A model generated the notes under the pieces. It was not told the origin of the DNA. It saw only the letters and a program-made list of their open reading frames with translations, and did no database searches. From Chitinophaga filiformis (GTDB lineage: Bacteria > Bacteroidota > Bacteroidia > Chitinophagales > Chitinophagaceae): a stretch of DNA of 64,000 nucleotides. The stretch covers positions 5,559,001 to 5,623,000 of the forward strand of contig NZ_CP095855.1 in assembly GCF_023100805.1 (NCBI RefSeq), in the 5' to 3' direction. This document shows, one piece after another, positions 52,135 through 61,786 of the stretch (position 1 is its first letter; each line of letters begins with the position of its first letter). The translations under genes were made by a program, and so were the position numbers.

Positions 52135-54677
52135 TACAACCTCGGATCCACCGGCTCGCTCTCCAGCGCCAGCAATCCAAATACACATTGATGCACCTTT
52201 CTCAAGGGCTCCTTCGCCACAAAATGTTCTATCGCCTGTACACCCAGTGCAAACTCTTTCAGTGCCAGCGCCCTCTTGGCGCCCAGCCCTCTTTGTTTCA
52301 GCCTGCTCAGATGATTTTGCAGCGTATACTCAGGTCCATAGATGATCCGCAGGTATTCCCTGCCCCTGATCTTAATAGCCGGCTGCAGCAAGCCTCGTTC
52401 CCCTCTTTCTATGAATGACAGGGACTTCACCACCATTCCTTCTCCACCTTTCTCTGTTAGCGCCTCCCACCAATGCGTAGCATCCGCAATGCTCTGCGCA
52501 TCATCCAGGTTTACCACTCTCCAGCCCGTGGCTACCAGCGGATTCCCTTCTCCACCGCAGTAACGACCCAGCTGCTCCATATGCCACACATGATCTTTAT
52601 CAAAGTAGGTCCTGCCTTCTGTTGCCAGCAGATGGAACGGCGCCAGTTTATAGTCGCTCAGGGATTTCACCTCCCAGCAGTACTGCCGGTACGCGGCCGT
52701 AAACTGCTGACACATTTCTGCGCGCGCTTCATAATCCTTCAGCAAGGACGCAATGGCCGGATTCCCCGCTCCCGCCCTCAGCACTGCAACGGTCTCCGTC
52801 ATCGCATTCACAGCGGCAGCGCCGGTAGCGGCATATTGCTGTTGCAGCAATGCCTGTGCTTTCGCATTCCATGGCATCAGCTCACTATCCAGGCACACCC
52901 AGTCCGTATCCATTTCCTCCCAGAAATGGCGCGCAGTCAGGGCCGCATGTACCATTGCCAGGAAAGCCTGTTCCGTTTCCTTATCAGTGAAAAAGGCCCT
53001 TCCTGTTCGCGTATAGCAGGCGCCTATACTGTCCTCTTCTATACCGAACCGGCGTTTTACCACTTCACTATCCTTACAAACGATCACCACCGCACGGGAA
53101 CCCATATGTTTCTCTTCACAGATCACCTGCCTGATCCCGTTCTTCCTGTAGTAACCAAAAGCGCCATCGGGATGTTCCAGGTATTCAGGCAGTGTACTTG
53201 TTTCTGAAGGAGACATTGTCGGCGGCAGATAGATCAGCCATTTCGGATGAATACTGAAGCGGCTCATAGATTCCAGCGCCGCAGCCGTATGCTCCTCCCT
53301 CACCGTCACCAGGTTCAGCAAACGGGTAGGGATCACCTGCTTGCCCATCAGGTCTTCTATATCCAGCACATCATCCTGTTCATGCTGCAGGTTATTGCCT
53401 TCTCCGGGTATTCTCAGCGGCCTGGATGGTTCCATATAGGTAGCCAGTGCCGGTACGCTGTGCAACTCCCTTTCAGGATAACGCAGGGCTGTCAGCTTGC
53501 CGCCAAATACGCAACCGGTATCTATATCGATGGTATTATTGAACCACTGCGGTTCATATACCGGCGTATGCCCATACGCGACCATTGCCTTTCCCCTGTA
53601 ACCGGCAGCCCAATTATACCTCACCGGCAGCCCGAATTCGTCTGTCTCTCCGGTCGTCTCTCCGTACAGACAGAATTCACGTACGCCTGCAGAAGCCCTC
53701 CCCTGCATCTCTTCCTTCAATCCCGCATGCGCTACCACCAGCTTGCCGTTATCCAGCACATAGTGGCTGATCAGCCCATCCAGGAAGAGCTTTAATTGCT
53801 CCCTGAAAGCCGCATCTTCTCCTGCCAGCTGCGCAACGGTCCGTTCCAGTCCATGCATCAGCTGTACATTCTTACCTTGTAGGAATTTCAATAATTTGAT
53901 ATCGTGATTGCCCGGCACACACAAAGCCACACCATCGCTCACGGCATTCATCACGAGTTTGTATACCGCGGGTGTTGCCGGACCTCTATCCGCCAGATCT
54001 CCCAGGAACACCAGCTTCCTGCCATTGTTCACCTGTACCTTGTGTCCGGTCGCGTCCACCGTATGTCCAAGTAAGTTAAGCAAGTTGCAAAGCTCTTCAT
54101 AACAGCCATGCACATCACCGATGATGTCGAATGGCCCCTGTTCGCTATGCTTGTTGTTCCACAACGGCTCCCTTTCTATTGCTGTAACAGCAGCAACATG
54201 CCCGGGATCACGCAACTCAAATATCTTTCTGAACCCTTCTTCTCTCAGCTTACTGACGTTTCTTCTCAAAGTGCCGGTATGGGAAGTGATCACATGCGGA
54301 GACAGGTTCCTGTCTGTCCGCTGCTGATTCCTTTCCAGGCAAACCTTCTCAGGCATATTCAGCACAATGGCAGCAGGCAGCACATGATATTCTCTCGCCA
54401 GCGCCACCAGTTTCTTCCTGTCTTCCGGTCGCACATTGGTGGCATCTACCACTGTCAGTAATCCGCGCTTCAATCTTTTACCCACTATGTAGTGCAACAG
54501 GTCGAATGCATCTTCAGAAGCGTCCATGTTATTCTCATTATCGCTCACTATCTCCCGACAGGTGTCGCTGCTGACCACTTCAGCCTTACCGAACCATCGC
54601 CTGGCAAAAGTGCTTTTCCCGGAGCCGCTGGCGCCTATCATCACCACAAGAGATAATTCCGGTATCTGTATCCTCAT
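52134..54677 (-). CDS. pnkp: polynucleotide kinase-phosphatase-ligase (Pnkp) of the RNA repair system
   Basis: An 847-residue, three-domain RNA-repair enzyme. N-terminal 5'-kinase with P-loop GASGSGKST (residues 15-23). Middle metallophosphatase with GDVHG, GDLADRG and GNHD. C-terminal ligase/adenylyltransferase with the nucleotide-attachment motif EEKHMGSR and later VVKS/IKIRGREY motifs. It heals and seals broken RNA, e.g. tRNA cut by ribotoxins. The ligase needs Hen1, encoded 37 bases upstream on the same strand. Confidence 0.95.
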   Translation of the reverse strand: MRIQIPELSLVVMIGASGSGKSTFARRWFGKAEVVSSDTCREIVSDNENNMDASEDAFDLLHYIVGKRLKRGLLTVVDATNVRPEDRKKLVALAREYHVLPAAIVLNMPEKVCLERNQQRTDRNLSPHVITSHTGTLRRNVSKLREEGFRKIFELRDPGHVAAVTAIEREPLWNNKHSEQGPFDIIGDVHGCYEELCNLLNLLGHTVDATGHKVQVNNGRKLVFLGDLADRGPATPAVYKLVMNAVSDGVALCVPGNHDIKLLKFLQGKNVQLMHGLERTVAQLAGEDAAFREQLKLFLDGLISHYVLDNGKLVVAHAGLKEEMQGRASAGVREFCLYGETTGETDEFGLPVRYNWAAGYRGKAMVAYGHTPVYEPQWFNNTIDIDTGCVFGGKLTALRYPERELHSVPALATYMEPSRPLRIPGEGNNLQHEQDDVLDIEDLMGKQVIPTRLLNLVTVREEHTAAALESMSRFSIHPKWLIYLPPTMSPSETSTLPEYLEHPDGAFGYYRKNGIRQVICEEKHMGSRAVVIVCKDSEVVKRRFGIEEDSIGACYTRTGRAFFTDKETEQAFLAMVHAALTARHFWEEMDTDWVCLDSELMPWNAKAQALLQQQYAATGAAAVNAMTETVAVLRAGAGNPAIASLLKDYEARAEMCQQFTAAYRQYCWEVKSLSDYKLAPFHLLATEGRTYFDKDHVWHMEQLGRYCGGEGNPLVATGWRVVNLDDAQSIADATHWWEALTEKGGEGMVVKSLSFIERGERGLLQPAIKIRGREYLRIIYGPEYTLQNHLSRLKQRGLGAKRALALKEFALGVQAIEHFVAKEPLRKVHQCVFGLLALESEPVDPRL

Positions 54678-54714
54678 AAATTCAATTAATATAATCCGAT
54701 TAATAAACTGCGCC

Positions 54715-56085
54715 CTATCTTGTAAATACTGCCATCTGGGTGGGCGCTCCTATTTCCTCCACTTCATCTCCCAGGGGCTTGATAACATATGTATATCCGT
54801 AGGCATTACCAACCATCTCACACCATTGCTGAAACTCGGCACGCGTCCATTCAAACCGGTGATCACTATGCCGCATCTGCGTTGCATCTTCCGTAAAGGT
54901 GACATTCCATTCCTTGTTAGGTGTGGTAACCACCACCTTTGCCGGCCTCGCATAAGCAAATACACATTTCTCCAATGCCTTCAGCCGGTCCGGATCAAGG
55001 TGTTCGATCACCTCTACCAGTGCCGCCGCCTCAAATCCTTCAATCCTTCTGTCGCGGTAAGTAAGGGAACCCTGTATCAGCCGTATCCTTTTCCGCTGAT
55101 TATCAGGCAGACGATCAATTTTCAACCGCCGGTAAGCTATTTCCAGCCGCTGGGAAGCTACATCCATTCCCGTTATATGTGTCAGCTGCTGATGCGGCAA
55201 TAAAAGCTTCAGCAGTTTTCCCTCCCCGCACCCCAGGTCTACCACAGATTTTACAGGAGTACTCAGCAACTCCTCGCAGACCTGCTGCAAACGGGTTTCA
55301 TGCAATCCCTGTTTAGGTTTCACTGCCACAACATCCGCCTTCAGTAATTCTTCCGGCATGTCATCCTTCATCAGCACAGCCAGTGCATCATCTGCCAGTG
55401 AAGACTGATGACGCAGGTAACGCCGTGTGATCAGCTCCCTTTCAGGATGCGTTTCCAGCCATCCCTTCCCTTTCGCCAGCAACTTCTCAATCTCCTCCCT
55501 GTTCACCCAGTAATGCTTGTCATTATCCAGCACAGGGATCAGTATAAAAAGATGTGACAATAGAACTTTCAGGGTGATGGTCTGCCTCAGCGTAACCGCA
55601 AAGTAGCGGCTGTTGCCCCACCCGGGGAACTGTGTATCCAGCGGATGCTGCGTAGCCGTGACGATATATCCCAGCGGATCGAACATCCGGTGTAACACGG
55701 TCTCCCCGCCGCTAACAGGCAGTACGGACAGGTTCACTTCCAATGGCAGGGGCATATCCACCAGTTCAGGCTTGTCTTTACACTTGCCGTTTATCGCCGA
55801 ACTGAATGCCTTCACAATAGCAGTGCTCATAAGGGAAGAAGCCACATAGGGCCTGTCATTTACATATTGTTCCAGCGCAAACTGGTTACCATTGTTCCGC
55901 ACCAGTCCTACAGGATCAATATCCAGTAGCAGGGCACAGGTACACTCATCCTCATTGGCCACCGGGTAGAAAATATGCGCTTTACCCTTGCCGAATTCCA
56001 CCTCCTGCACCTTGGCAGGATGCTTATGCAACAAATATCCCAGGTCAGTAGCGGGTGTATGCCTCGTCGTAATAGTCAGTAACAT
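54715..56085 (-). CDS. hen1: Hen1 3'-terminal RNA ribose 2'-O-methyltransferase
   Basis: A 456-residue bacterial Hen1. The N-terminal half (~1-230) is the domain that, in the family, activates the Pnkp ligase. The C-terminal methyltransferase (~260-456) has the SAM motif DLGCGEGKLL and the metal site VEVIEHLDPDRL with the later His in RHSDHRFEW. It methylates the 2'-OH at the RNA 3' end so that repaired RNA resists recutting. First gene of hen1-pnkp. Confidence 0.95.
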   Translation of the reverse strand: MLLTITTRHTPATDLGYLLHKHPAKVQEVEFGKGKAHIFYPVANEDECTCALLLDIDPVGLVRNNGNQFALEQYVNDRPYVASSLMSTAIVKAFSSAINGKCKDKPELVDMPLPLEVNLSVLPVSGGETVLHRMFDPLGYIVTATQHPLDTQFPGWGNSRYFAVTLRQTITLKVLLSHLFILIPVLDNDKHYWVNREEIEKLLAKGKGWLETHPERELITRRYLRHQSSLADDALAVLMKDDMPEELLKADVVAVKPKQGLHETRLQQVCEELLSTPVKSVVDLGCGEGKLLKLLLPHQQLTHITGMDVASQRLEIAYRRLKIDRLPDNQRKRIRLIQGSLTYRDRRIEGFEAAALVEVIEHLDPDRLKALEKCVFAYARPAKVVVTTPNKEWNVTFTEDATQMRHSDHRFEWTRAEFQQWCEMVGNAYGYTYVIKPLGDEVEEIGAPTQMAVFTR

Positions 56086-56262
56086 GCTTTATTAAAAAAT
56101 TGACAGGGCAAAGGTCAGCGCAGTGTGCGAACTCTTTTTGCGCAGGTATGAAAAACGTTTAAAATTTTATCCCCAATGACGTCCTCTCTCACGTCATGTC
56201 GTACCGGAACAACACGCAATTATACCCGGCATTCATCCAATCTATCCAACTGTCAGACCACA

Positions 56263-56634
56263 TCACAAATGATACCTCCGTATCAGCGCATACGCCAGTG
56301 CCGCCACCAGTCCTGTCAGCAACGCATGCAACCATCCCCACTTATGCAGAAAACCGGGTTTCCCATCATCGGATGTTTCGTGATCATGATCATGATCATG
56401 ATCGTCTTCATGATGCCCATAATACATCAGCACCTCCCAGTACACTTCATTGAGATCATATTCCGACAATACTTTCTCTTCTTCAATACGATACTTTGTT
56501 CCCACCAACAGATGCTGCTCCTGTTGTTCTATCAGCCGTTCCAGTCCTTCCAGTAATTGCTCCCCCTCCTGCTGCGTAAGCAGGTCTCCCTGCAGGAACC
56601 TTACCAATAATGTTTTTAAGACCTGTAATTCCAT
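56263..56634 (-). CDS. small membrane protein with His/Asp-rich stretch
   Basis: A 123-residue protein. A helical N-terminal domain (~1-70) leads to a His/Asp-rich run (HHEDDHDHDHDHETSDD), coded by a CATGAT microsatellite-like stretch near 56385-56415. A single C-terminal membrane helix (LHALLTGLVAALAYALI) follows. The His-rich loop could bind divalent metal. It lies ~180 bases after hen1 on the plus-coordinate side; no functional link is shown. Confidence 0.7.
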   Translation of the reverse strand: MELQVLKTLLVRFLQGDLLTQQEGEQLLEGLERLIEQQEQHLLVGTKYRIEEEKVLSEYDLNEVYWEVLMYYGHHEDDHDHDHDHETSDDGKPGFLHKWGWLHALLTGLVAALAYALIRRYHL

Positions 56635-56754
56635 GCAGCCAATTTATAAACAATCCCCGGTAAACAAAAACCCCGCCGCATGATAAGTTCACCCTGCATT
56701 AGTTCTTGCAGATCTGTCAATACGTAGTACCTTTAAATTGAAAACTCAACGGGT

Positions 56755-57570
56755 ATGCAATTCAAACAAATACCCCCGCCGGAATACATGAAAGATTACA
56801 TCCGGTTTTTCTGGGTATTGGAAAGCCATGATACAAATGTCTCTGCTGCGTCGTTCAGGACTATTGCCGACGGCTGCCCGGGACTTATTTTCCAGCATCC
56901 CGATAAAGGCATTTTATTTCAGAACAATAAACAATTACCCGGCACAATTCTCTACGGACAAGCCACCACCCATGCCGAGCTGCGGATAAGCGGCAAATTT
57001 AACACCATCGGTATCTTCTTTTATCCGCATGCACTAAAGACCATCTTCGGACTGAATGCCGATGAACTCACAGATACCTGCCTCGATCTCGATCTGATGG
57101 CGGGAGAACAAGGCTATCGGCTGTCCCAGCAACTAGCCGATCTCTCTTCCCCACAAGCCCGGATAGATACGCTCTGCACTTACCTGCTGGCACAGATCAA
57201 CAGGAATGATCAATATGCCGACAAGGCGATGCAACATGTACTGGATCGGATAAAAAAAGCAAACGGTAATATCTCGGTCAAAGAACTGAGAGAAGAGCTA
57301 CAGTTATCAGAAAGAAGTTTTGAACGCCGGTTCAAACAGCATATCGGCATTACACCGAAACTGTACACCCGCATTTCGCGTTTCCAGGCATCCATGCAGC
57401 TGCTCAGGCAAAGCGATTACAATAAACTCTCTGATATCGCTTTTGAAAATGAATATGCAGATCAATCGCACTTCATCAGGGCCTTCAAGGAATTTGCAGG
57501 CTACTCCCCTTTCCAGTTTCAGAAAAGATCCAAAGAGCTCATCGAAAACTTATCTATTCTCACGAAATAA
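56755..57570 (+). CDS. AraC-family regulator
   Basis: A 271-residue regulator with a DUF6597-like N-terminal domain (PPPEYMKDYIRFFWVLESHD) and a C-terminal double HTH (VKELREELQLSERSFERRFK, KLSDIAFENEYADQSHFIRA). It is followed on the same strand by a quinone oxidoreductase-like gene 208 bases later, its likely target. TACCTTTA near 56728 may be the -7 box. Confidence 0.9.
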   Translation: MQFKQIPPPEYMKDYIRFFWVLESHDTNVSAASFRTIADGCPGLIFQHPDKGILFQNNKQLPGTILYGQATTHAELRISGKFNTIGIFFYPHALKTIFGLNADELTDTCLDLDLMAGEQGYRLSQQLADLSSPQARIDTLCTYLLAQINRNDQYADKAMQHVLDRIKKANGNISVKELREELQLSERSFERRFKQHIGITPKLYTRISRFQASMQLLRQSDYNKLSDIAFENEYADQSHFIRAFKEFAGYSPFQFQKRSKELIENLSILTK

Positions 57571-57778
57571 GTTCCGGTCCTTATATTTCTCATACGCCTG
57601 ACAATATTCGCATTCGCCACCCGGGAGAACCATACCAGGATGCCCTGAAGCAGCCATTTCCGCAAAACACCAGGCTTATCCTATCAGGCAGTACCCACCT
57701 GTATCCGTCTTATCCATGGCATAGTTTTTACGGCCTCTTTCCTACACTTATTTAATAGTTTCCTAAAAAAATCAGGAT

Positions 57779-58702
57779 ATGAAAGCAATTGAAATCCATT
57801 CTTTCGGCGGACCGGAAGTATTACAGATGGAAGAGGTTCCCGTTCCACGGATCAATGCAGACGAAGCCCTGGTAAGGGTTTATGCGAGTGGTGTAAATCC
57901 GGTGGACTGGAAAATAAGAGAAGGAAAATCGGAACATCCGCTCCCCTTTATTCCCGGATGGGACCTCTCCGGCGTCATTGAAGAAACCGGCGCAAATGTC
58001 CGCAACTTCAGGAAGGGAGATGCTGTCTATACCAGGCCAGATGTAAAGCGCGACGGATCTTATGCTGAATATGTTGCTGTGAGGGCAAATGAGCTTGCCC
58101 ATAAGCCTGCTTCGGTCGATCACATAACTGCCGCAGCTATTCCCCTGGCAGGTTTGACCGCCTGGCAATGCCTGTTTGAACACGGACAACTGGAGGCGGG
58201 TCAGAAAGTATTGATACATGGCGCCTCCGGCGGCGTAGGCACATTTGCCGTACAGTTTGCCAAATGGAAAGGAGCTTACGTAATGGCTACGGCATCAGAA
58301 AAGAATCATGCATTTTTAAAAGGATTAGGTGCAGATGAAGTGATAGATTATCATACACCTGGTTATGAAGATACTATCACCAGCGTTAATCTCGTAATCG
58401 ATACGATTGGCGGCGATACACAACAACGCTCACTTAAATTCATTATGCCCGGAGGCATACTTGTCACTACCCTGAAGCCGGAAAACAAAGACATTTTTGA
58501 GGAAAAAGGCGTTCGCCTCACAGGCATGTATACGCAGACCAGGCCGGAGGACCTGGCCGCTATTGCCAAACTGGTGGACGAAGGAAAAGTAAAGCCCGTC
58601 ATTGCCCAAGTGTTATCACTGGAACAAGCGGCGGAAGCACAGCAGATCGTACAGGATGGACACGTGCGGGGAAAGATCGTACTAAAGATCCATGAAGAAT
58701 AA
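57779..58702 (+). CDS. NADP-dependent quinone oxidoreductase-like MDR enzyme
   Basis: A 307-residue zinc-free medium-chain reductase (zeta-crystallin group). It shows SGVNPVDWKIREG at the N-terminus, PLAGLTAWQCLFEHG, the Rossmann motif IHGASGGVGTFAVQFAKW and no zinc-ligand Cys cluster. Reduces quinones or enones with NADPH. Controlled perhaps by the upstream AraC. Confidence 0.9.
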   Translation: MKAIEIHSFGGPEVLQMEEVPVPRINADEALVRVYASGVNPVDWKIREGKSEHPLPFIPGWDLSGVIEETGANVRNFRKGDAVYTRPDVKRDGSYAEYVAVRANELAHKPASVDHITAAAIPLAGLTAWQCLFEHGQLEAGQKVLIHGASGGVGTFAVQFAKWKGAYVMATASEKNHAFLKGLGADEVIDYHTPGYEDTITSVNLVIDTIGGDTQQRSLKFIMPGGILVTTLKPENKDIFEEKGVRLTGMYTQTRPEDLAAIAKLVDEGKVKPVIAQVLSLEQAAEAQQIVQDGHVRGKIVLKIHEE

Positions 58703-58787
58703 CGCTTTACCAGGAGGACTACTCAAAAGTAAAAACAGGCGCTGGAAAAATCCATATCAGGAATATTGATAAATATGCCGCTTATAC

Positions 58788-59489
58788 TCAAAAAATAATC
58801 TCCTCACCTACCTCCAGTTCATATGCCGCTTTCCCTCTCTGGAAGATCCTTGCCGGCACAGTTCCTTCCAGCGTGATCTTCGCGCCTTTCACCCTGATCC
58901 AGCTGCCTTCACGTAGTCCTACCACTGTCAGGTCCTGTTGTTCCTGGAATTCCCTTATCCTCGTTTCCCTGGTTTCGCCCATATGTGGCAGATCAGGTAT
59001 AGGATCGAGATAATGCGGGTTCAGGTTAAAAGGTACCAGCCCCATTGTCTGAAAGCTGGGCGGATACACGATGGGCATATCATTCGTTGTCTGCATATTC
59101 ACACCGCCTATATTACTGCCGGCGCTTGTGCCCAGGTAAGGTTTTCCTTTCTCTACTTCCCAGCGCAGCACATCCATTAATTCCTGTTCGTGCAGTTGTT
59201 TTACCAGGAGGAAAGTATTCCCGCCTCCTGTAAAAAAGCCAGCTCCATTCCTGATAGCTTCCGCCGGATCATCAAAAGTATGCAATCCCCGCACCTGCAA
59301 TCCGGCCGTGGCAAACACCGCTGCTACCTTTTCTGTATACTCATCATGGGAAATACCTCCGGGACGGGCATACGGAATAAAGATCACTTCAGGAATGCCG
59401 GCAAAAAGCTCCCTGATCACCGGCAACAGGTAAGACAGGTAGGTATCCCCATGCAATGTAGATGTACTGGCTAAAACAACATTTTTCAT
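58788..59489 (-). CDS. pepE: dipeptidase E (peptidase S51)
   Basis: A 233-residue cytoplasmic dipeptidase that cleaves Asp-X dipeptides. The nucleophile Ser is in GTSAGSN, preceded by FFTGGGNTFLLV, and the catalytic His is in NLNPHYLDP. Length is normal for PepE. The start MKNVVLAS is chosen; an in-frame ATG at 59522 adds an atypical hydrophobic leader. Confidence 0.88.
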   Translation of the reverse strand: MKNVVLASTSTLHGDTYLSYLLPVIRELFAGIPEVIFIPYARPGGISHDEYTEKVAAVFATAGLQVRGLHTFDDPAEAIRNGAGFFTGGGNTFLLVKQLHEQELMDVLRWEVEKGKPYLGTSAGSNIGGVNMQTTNDMPIVYPPSFQTMGLVPFNLNPHYLDPIPDLPHMGETRETRIREFQEQQDLTVVGLREGSWIRVKGAKITLEGTVPARIFQRGKAAYELEVGEEIIF

Positions 59490-59522
59490 AGCCTGCAATA
59501 TAAAGAGATAAGCGATAACCAT

Positions 59523-59759
59523 CGGCTACCGCTTACACTTTTATTTGGGTCCGTACGAAGCGTTCTGACCACCGTCTGTACTGATCGTTGACAGGAGGTA
59601 TCAGTATCTGCCCAAAGATGCACATGCCAGAGCTGTTAGTATCCATGCAGCCGATACCATTTACATTACGGAGGGCGTCAGTTACTGAATCGGTTCTTCA
59701 ACAGCGTCCTTAAATGCTTCAAACAGAAAATGACCGTTCCTGCGCAGTACGGCAGCTTT
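59523..59759. other. intergenic region, no clear gene
   Basis: No promoter, terminator or supported gene. On the minus strand a ~55-codon stretch without stops ends in IPPVNDQYRRWSERFVRTQI and could be a remnant of a lost gene, but no family was recognised. Confidence 0.3.
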
Positions 59760-60971
59760 TTAGAATGCTTCTCCCAGGTTTATATTAAACGTACTGCCAT
59801 ACTTACTTATGCCGTAATCAAACGCTATATTGGTTCCTGATTTCTTATTGAACTTCACACGTAAACCAAGTCCTGTAGCGGGGTGCAATCCTGTAAAACT
59901 GTACGTATCCGGTTTTGTTACGGTGTTCGCATTCGCAAATACAACAAAGCCCAGTAAGCCGTTTTTTGTGATATCCCGCCTGTACTCTACTTCCAGGTCT
60001 ATCAGCCCTTTTCCCCTGAAGCGATTCTGGTCTATTCCCCTGCCGCTCCGCGTATTCGGGTCCCAGCCAATGCTTGGCAAATCAAGGTAGGGCGTCTTAC
60101 CGCTCAGCGTTGTCCAATAAAATCCCCAGAAAGCCAGTACATTCTGCTGCCTTTCATCACCGAAGTGAACATATTTCCTGTAATCCAGGTACAAAGATTC
60201 CCAGTTATCATTACTACCCAGGAAGGTGGGATTGATCCTGAAAACAGCGTTAAAATAATGCCCGGCCTGCGGGTTAATGGAGTTCTGCCTGGAGTCCTTC
60301 AACAGGTTAAGAGAGATCCCCGAAGACACTGTCTGACTGCGATCCGTTCCATATTTGTAGCTCACGAATTTAGATAGCGGCAGACTGTCATTATCCCTGA
60401 TACCGATATTGGAATGCCAGTCCAGATGATACCCCACTCCCACCAGCCATTTGGGTCTTACTTTCCGGTAAAAGGTCTCATAAAAGCGGAAATAATTGTT
60501 CCCCAGTAACTGCCTTTGCTCGTCGGGTACGCCATTCCCCATTCCCCAGGTATACTGTGGATTGATTACGAAGCGCATATCCCCCACCATATTGTACATA
60601 TTGCCCTCCAGCCATATATTGGACCGCAGGGCGAAGGAAAAGCGTCCTTTAAAGGAAAAAGACGGCGTAAATGACACGTTTGACAGGTTGGTTGTCCTTC
60701 GCGGCCCCATATAAAAAGCCGCATTCGTAGAGGTGAGCAGCGCTACACCGCCACCGGGTATGGAAGATGGCGCCGGCAGCAATGAATAATAGATCCTCCG
60801 CCTGCCCACTCTTTTGGGCGGCTTCGGCTTATAATGGATGGCACCCTTTAACAGGTCGATTACGTCCCTCCGGGGCACAGTATCCTCATCCGGATCATCA
60901 TCCCTGCGCTGCGCGATCAGGCAGCAGGGAAGGGCTAAAAACAGTGCTACTATCAGGGTAACTTTCTTCAT
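59760..60971 (-). CDS. BamA/TamA-like outer-membrane beta-barrel protein
   Basis: A 403-residue outer-membrane protein: signal peptide (cleavage near LIAQ), an acidic then basic N-terminal stretch (RRDDDPDEDTVPRR, KPKPPKRVGRRR), then a D15-type barrel of about 16 amphipathic strands. The C-terminal residue is Phe (INLGEAF), the usual barrel-assembly signal. No POTRA repeats, so it is a barrel-only member. Role unknown. Confidence 0.85.
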   Translation of the reverse strand: MKKVTLIVALFLALPCCLIAQRRDDDPDEDTVPRRDVIDLLKGAIHYKPKPPKRVGRRRIYYSLLPAPSSIPGGGVALLTSTNAAFYMGPRRTTNLSNVSFTPSFSFKGRFSFALRSNIWLEGNMYNMVGDMRFVINPQYTWGMGNGVPDEQRQLLGNNYFRFYETFYRKVRPKWLVGVGYHLDWHSNIGIRDNDSLPLSKFVSYKYGTDRSQTVSSGISLNLLKDSRQNSINPQAGHYFNAVFRINPTFLGSNDNWESLYLDYRKYVHFGDERQQNVLAFWGFYWTTLSGKTPYLDLPSIGWDPNTRSGRGIDQNRFRGKGLIDLEVEYRRDITKNGLLGFVVFANANTVTKPDTYSFTGLHPATGLGLRVKFNKKSGTNIAFDYGISKYGSTFNINLGEAF

Positions 60972-61101
60972 CAGCGTCGGCTATCTATTTCAATACTTAG
61001 TATTAGTCTAATATTATGCCAGTAGATATACCCCTAAGTTGGCACGGCCGCTTTGACTTTTGGGGCGGATGTTTTGGGCGGATTGGACCCTATCCGCGAT
61101 C

Positions 61102-61256
61102 CGGTTCGAGGTGGGATCACTGGCTTAGTTCTTTGAAGTATTCCTTAATATCGAACTTTGGGAAGGCGGATGGGCTTTGGAATATTAATTAAACCCCTGG
61201 TGGGTCGGTCAACATACTTCAAATAAACTTAGGCCAGTGATCTCCACCTCAAACCG
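61102..61256. repeat. hairpin repeat, subtype E
   Basis: A 155-bp element: left arm CGGTTCGAGGTGGGATCACT, right arm ending CCAGTGATCTCCACCTCAAACCG. The arms are longer than in the B element and share its outer sequence. The core ATTAAACCCCTGG is the family core in reverse orientation, with CAAAGCCCAT on the reverse strand, as in subtype A. Confidence 0.85.
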
Positions 61257-61491
61257 TCCGCCGTCATTGTCGTCCAATTAAAGAGAGAGGAAAGAGAGAG
61301 GCGGACGTATGCACGGTGACTTTGCATAATAGCAGCTTCTTTTCTACTTCGGTCTAACGATATCTCTGCTATGTTTCCTTTAACGTAAAGTATCACCTGA
61401 TGAAGAAATGACCACCTGTATAGGACTGCATCGACACCAAATGTTGTCATTGACAGCAGCACCCAATATCTAACCAGTAGGGAGAGCATAA

Positions 61492-61644
61492 GTAGCACCG
61501 GTTTCAGATGGGAATGGCGGGCCTTCGGCTCTCCGGTGACACGACCGGTGCTGCTAAATTCATATCCAACCCCCATTCGCCTGACAACGCTCAATCGACA
61601 TTCAGAGAGGCGCCGACCGACATCCCATACTGAAACCGAGCTAC
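61492..61644. repeat. hairpin repeat, subtype D, copy 3 (reversed)
   Basis: The reverse-complement counterpart of the elements at 33782 and 34011: arms GTAGCACCGGTTTCAGATGG and CCCATACTGAAACCGAGCTAC, with the shared segment GAGGCGCCGACCGACATCCC. The interior has diverged (CTCCGGTGACACGACCGG), a small hairpin. 61257-61491 shows nothing else. Confidence 0.75.
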
Positions 61645-61721
61645 TTTGCGTGAATAACTACAAGCCCGCAGAGAGCCGACCTCTCATACTAAGCAAAGTG
61701 ACTTCGCATGAATAAAAAGGA

Positions 61722-61752
61722 TTGCATCTGCACATCCCCGGCATTATCTTTG
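61722..61752 (+). promoter_or_regulatory. Bacteroidota-type promoter
   Basis: TTG at 61722-61724 and TATCTTTG at 61745-61752 with a 20-base spacer, 34 bases before the start at 61787. Confidence 0.65.
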
Positions 61753-61786
61753 CCTTACACCACCATAATGCTAATCCATGCCAGCC

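Noticed and set aside
59523..59759. Remnant protein end on the minus strand
   Set aside because: About 55 codons open, but no family or start codon could be supported, so it is only noted as intergenic.
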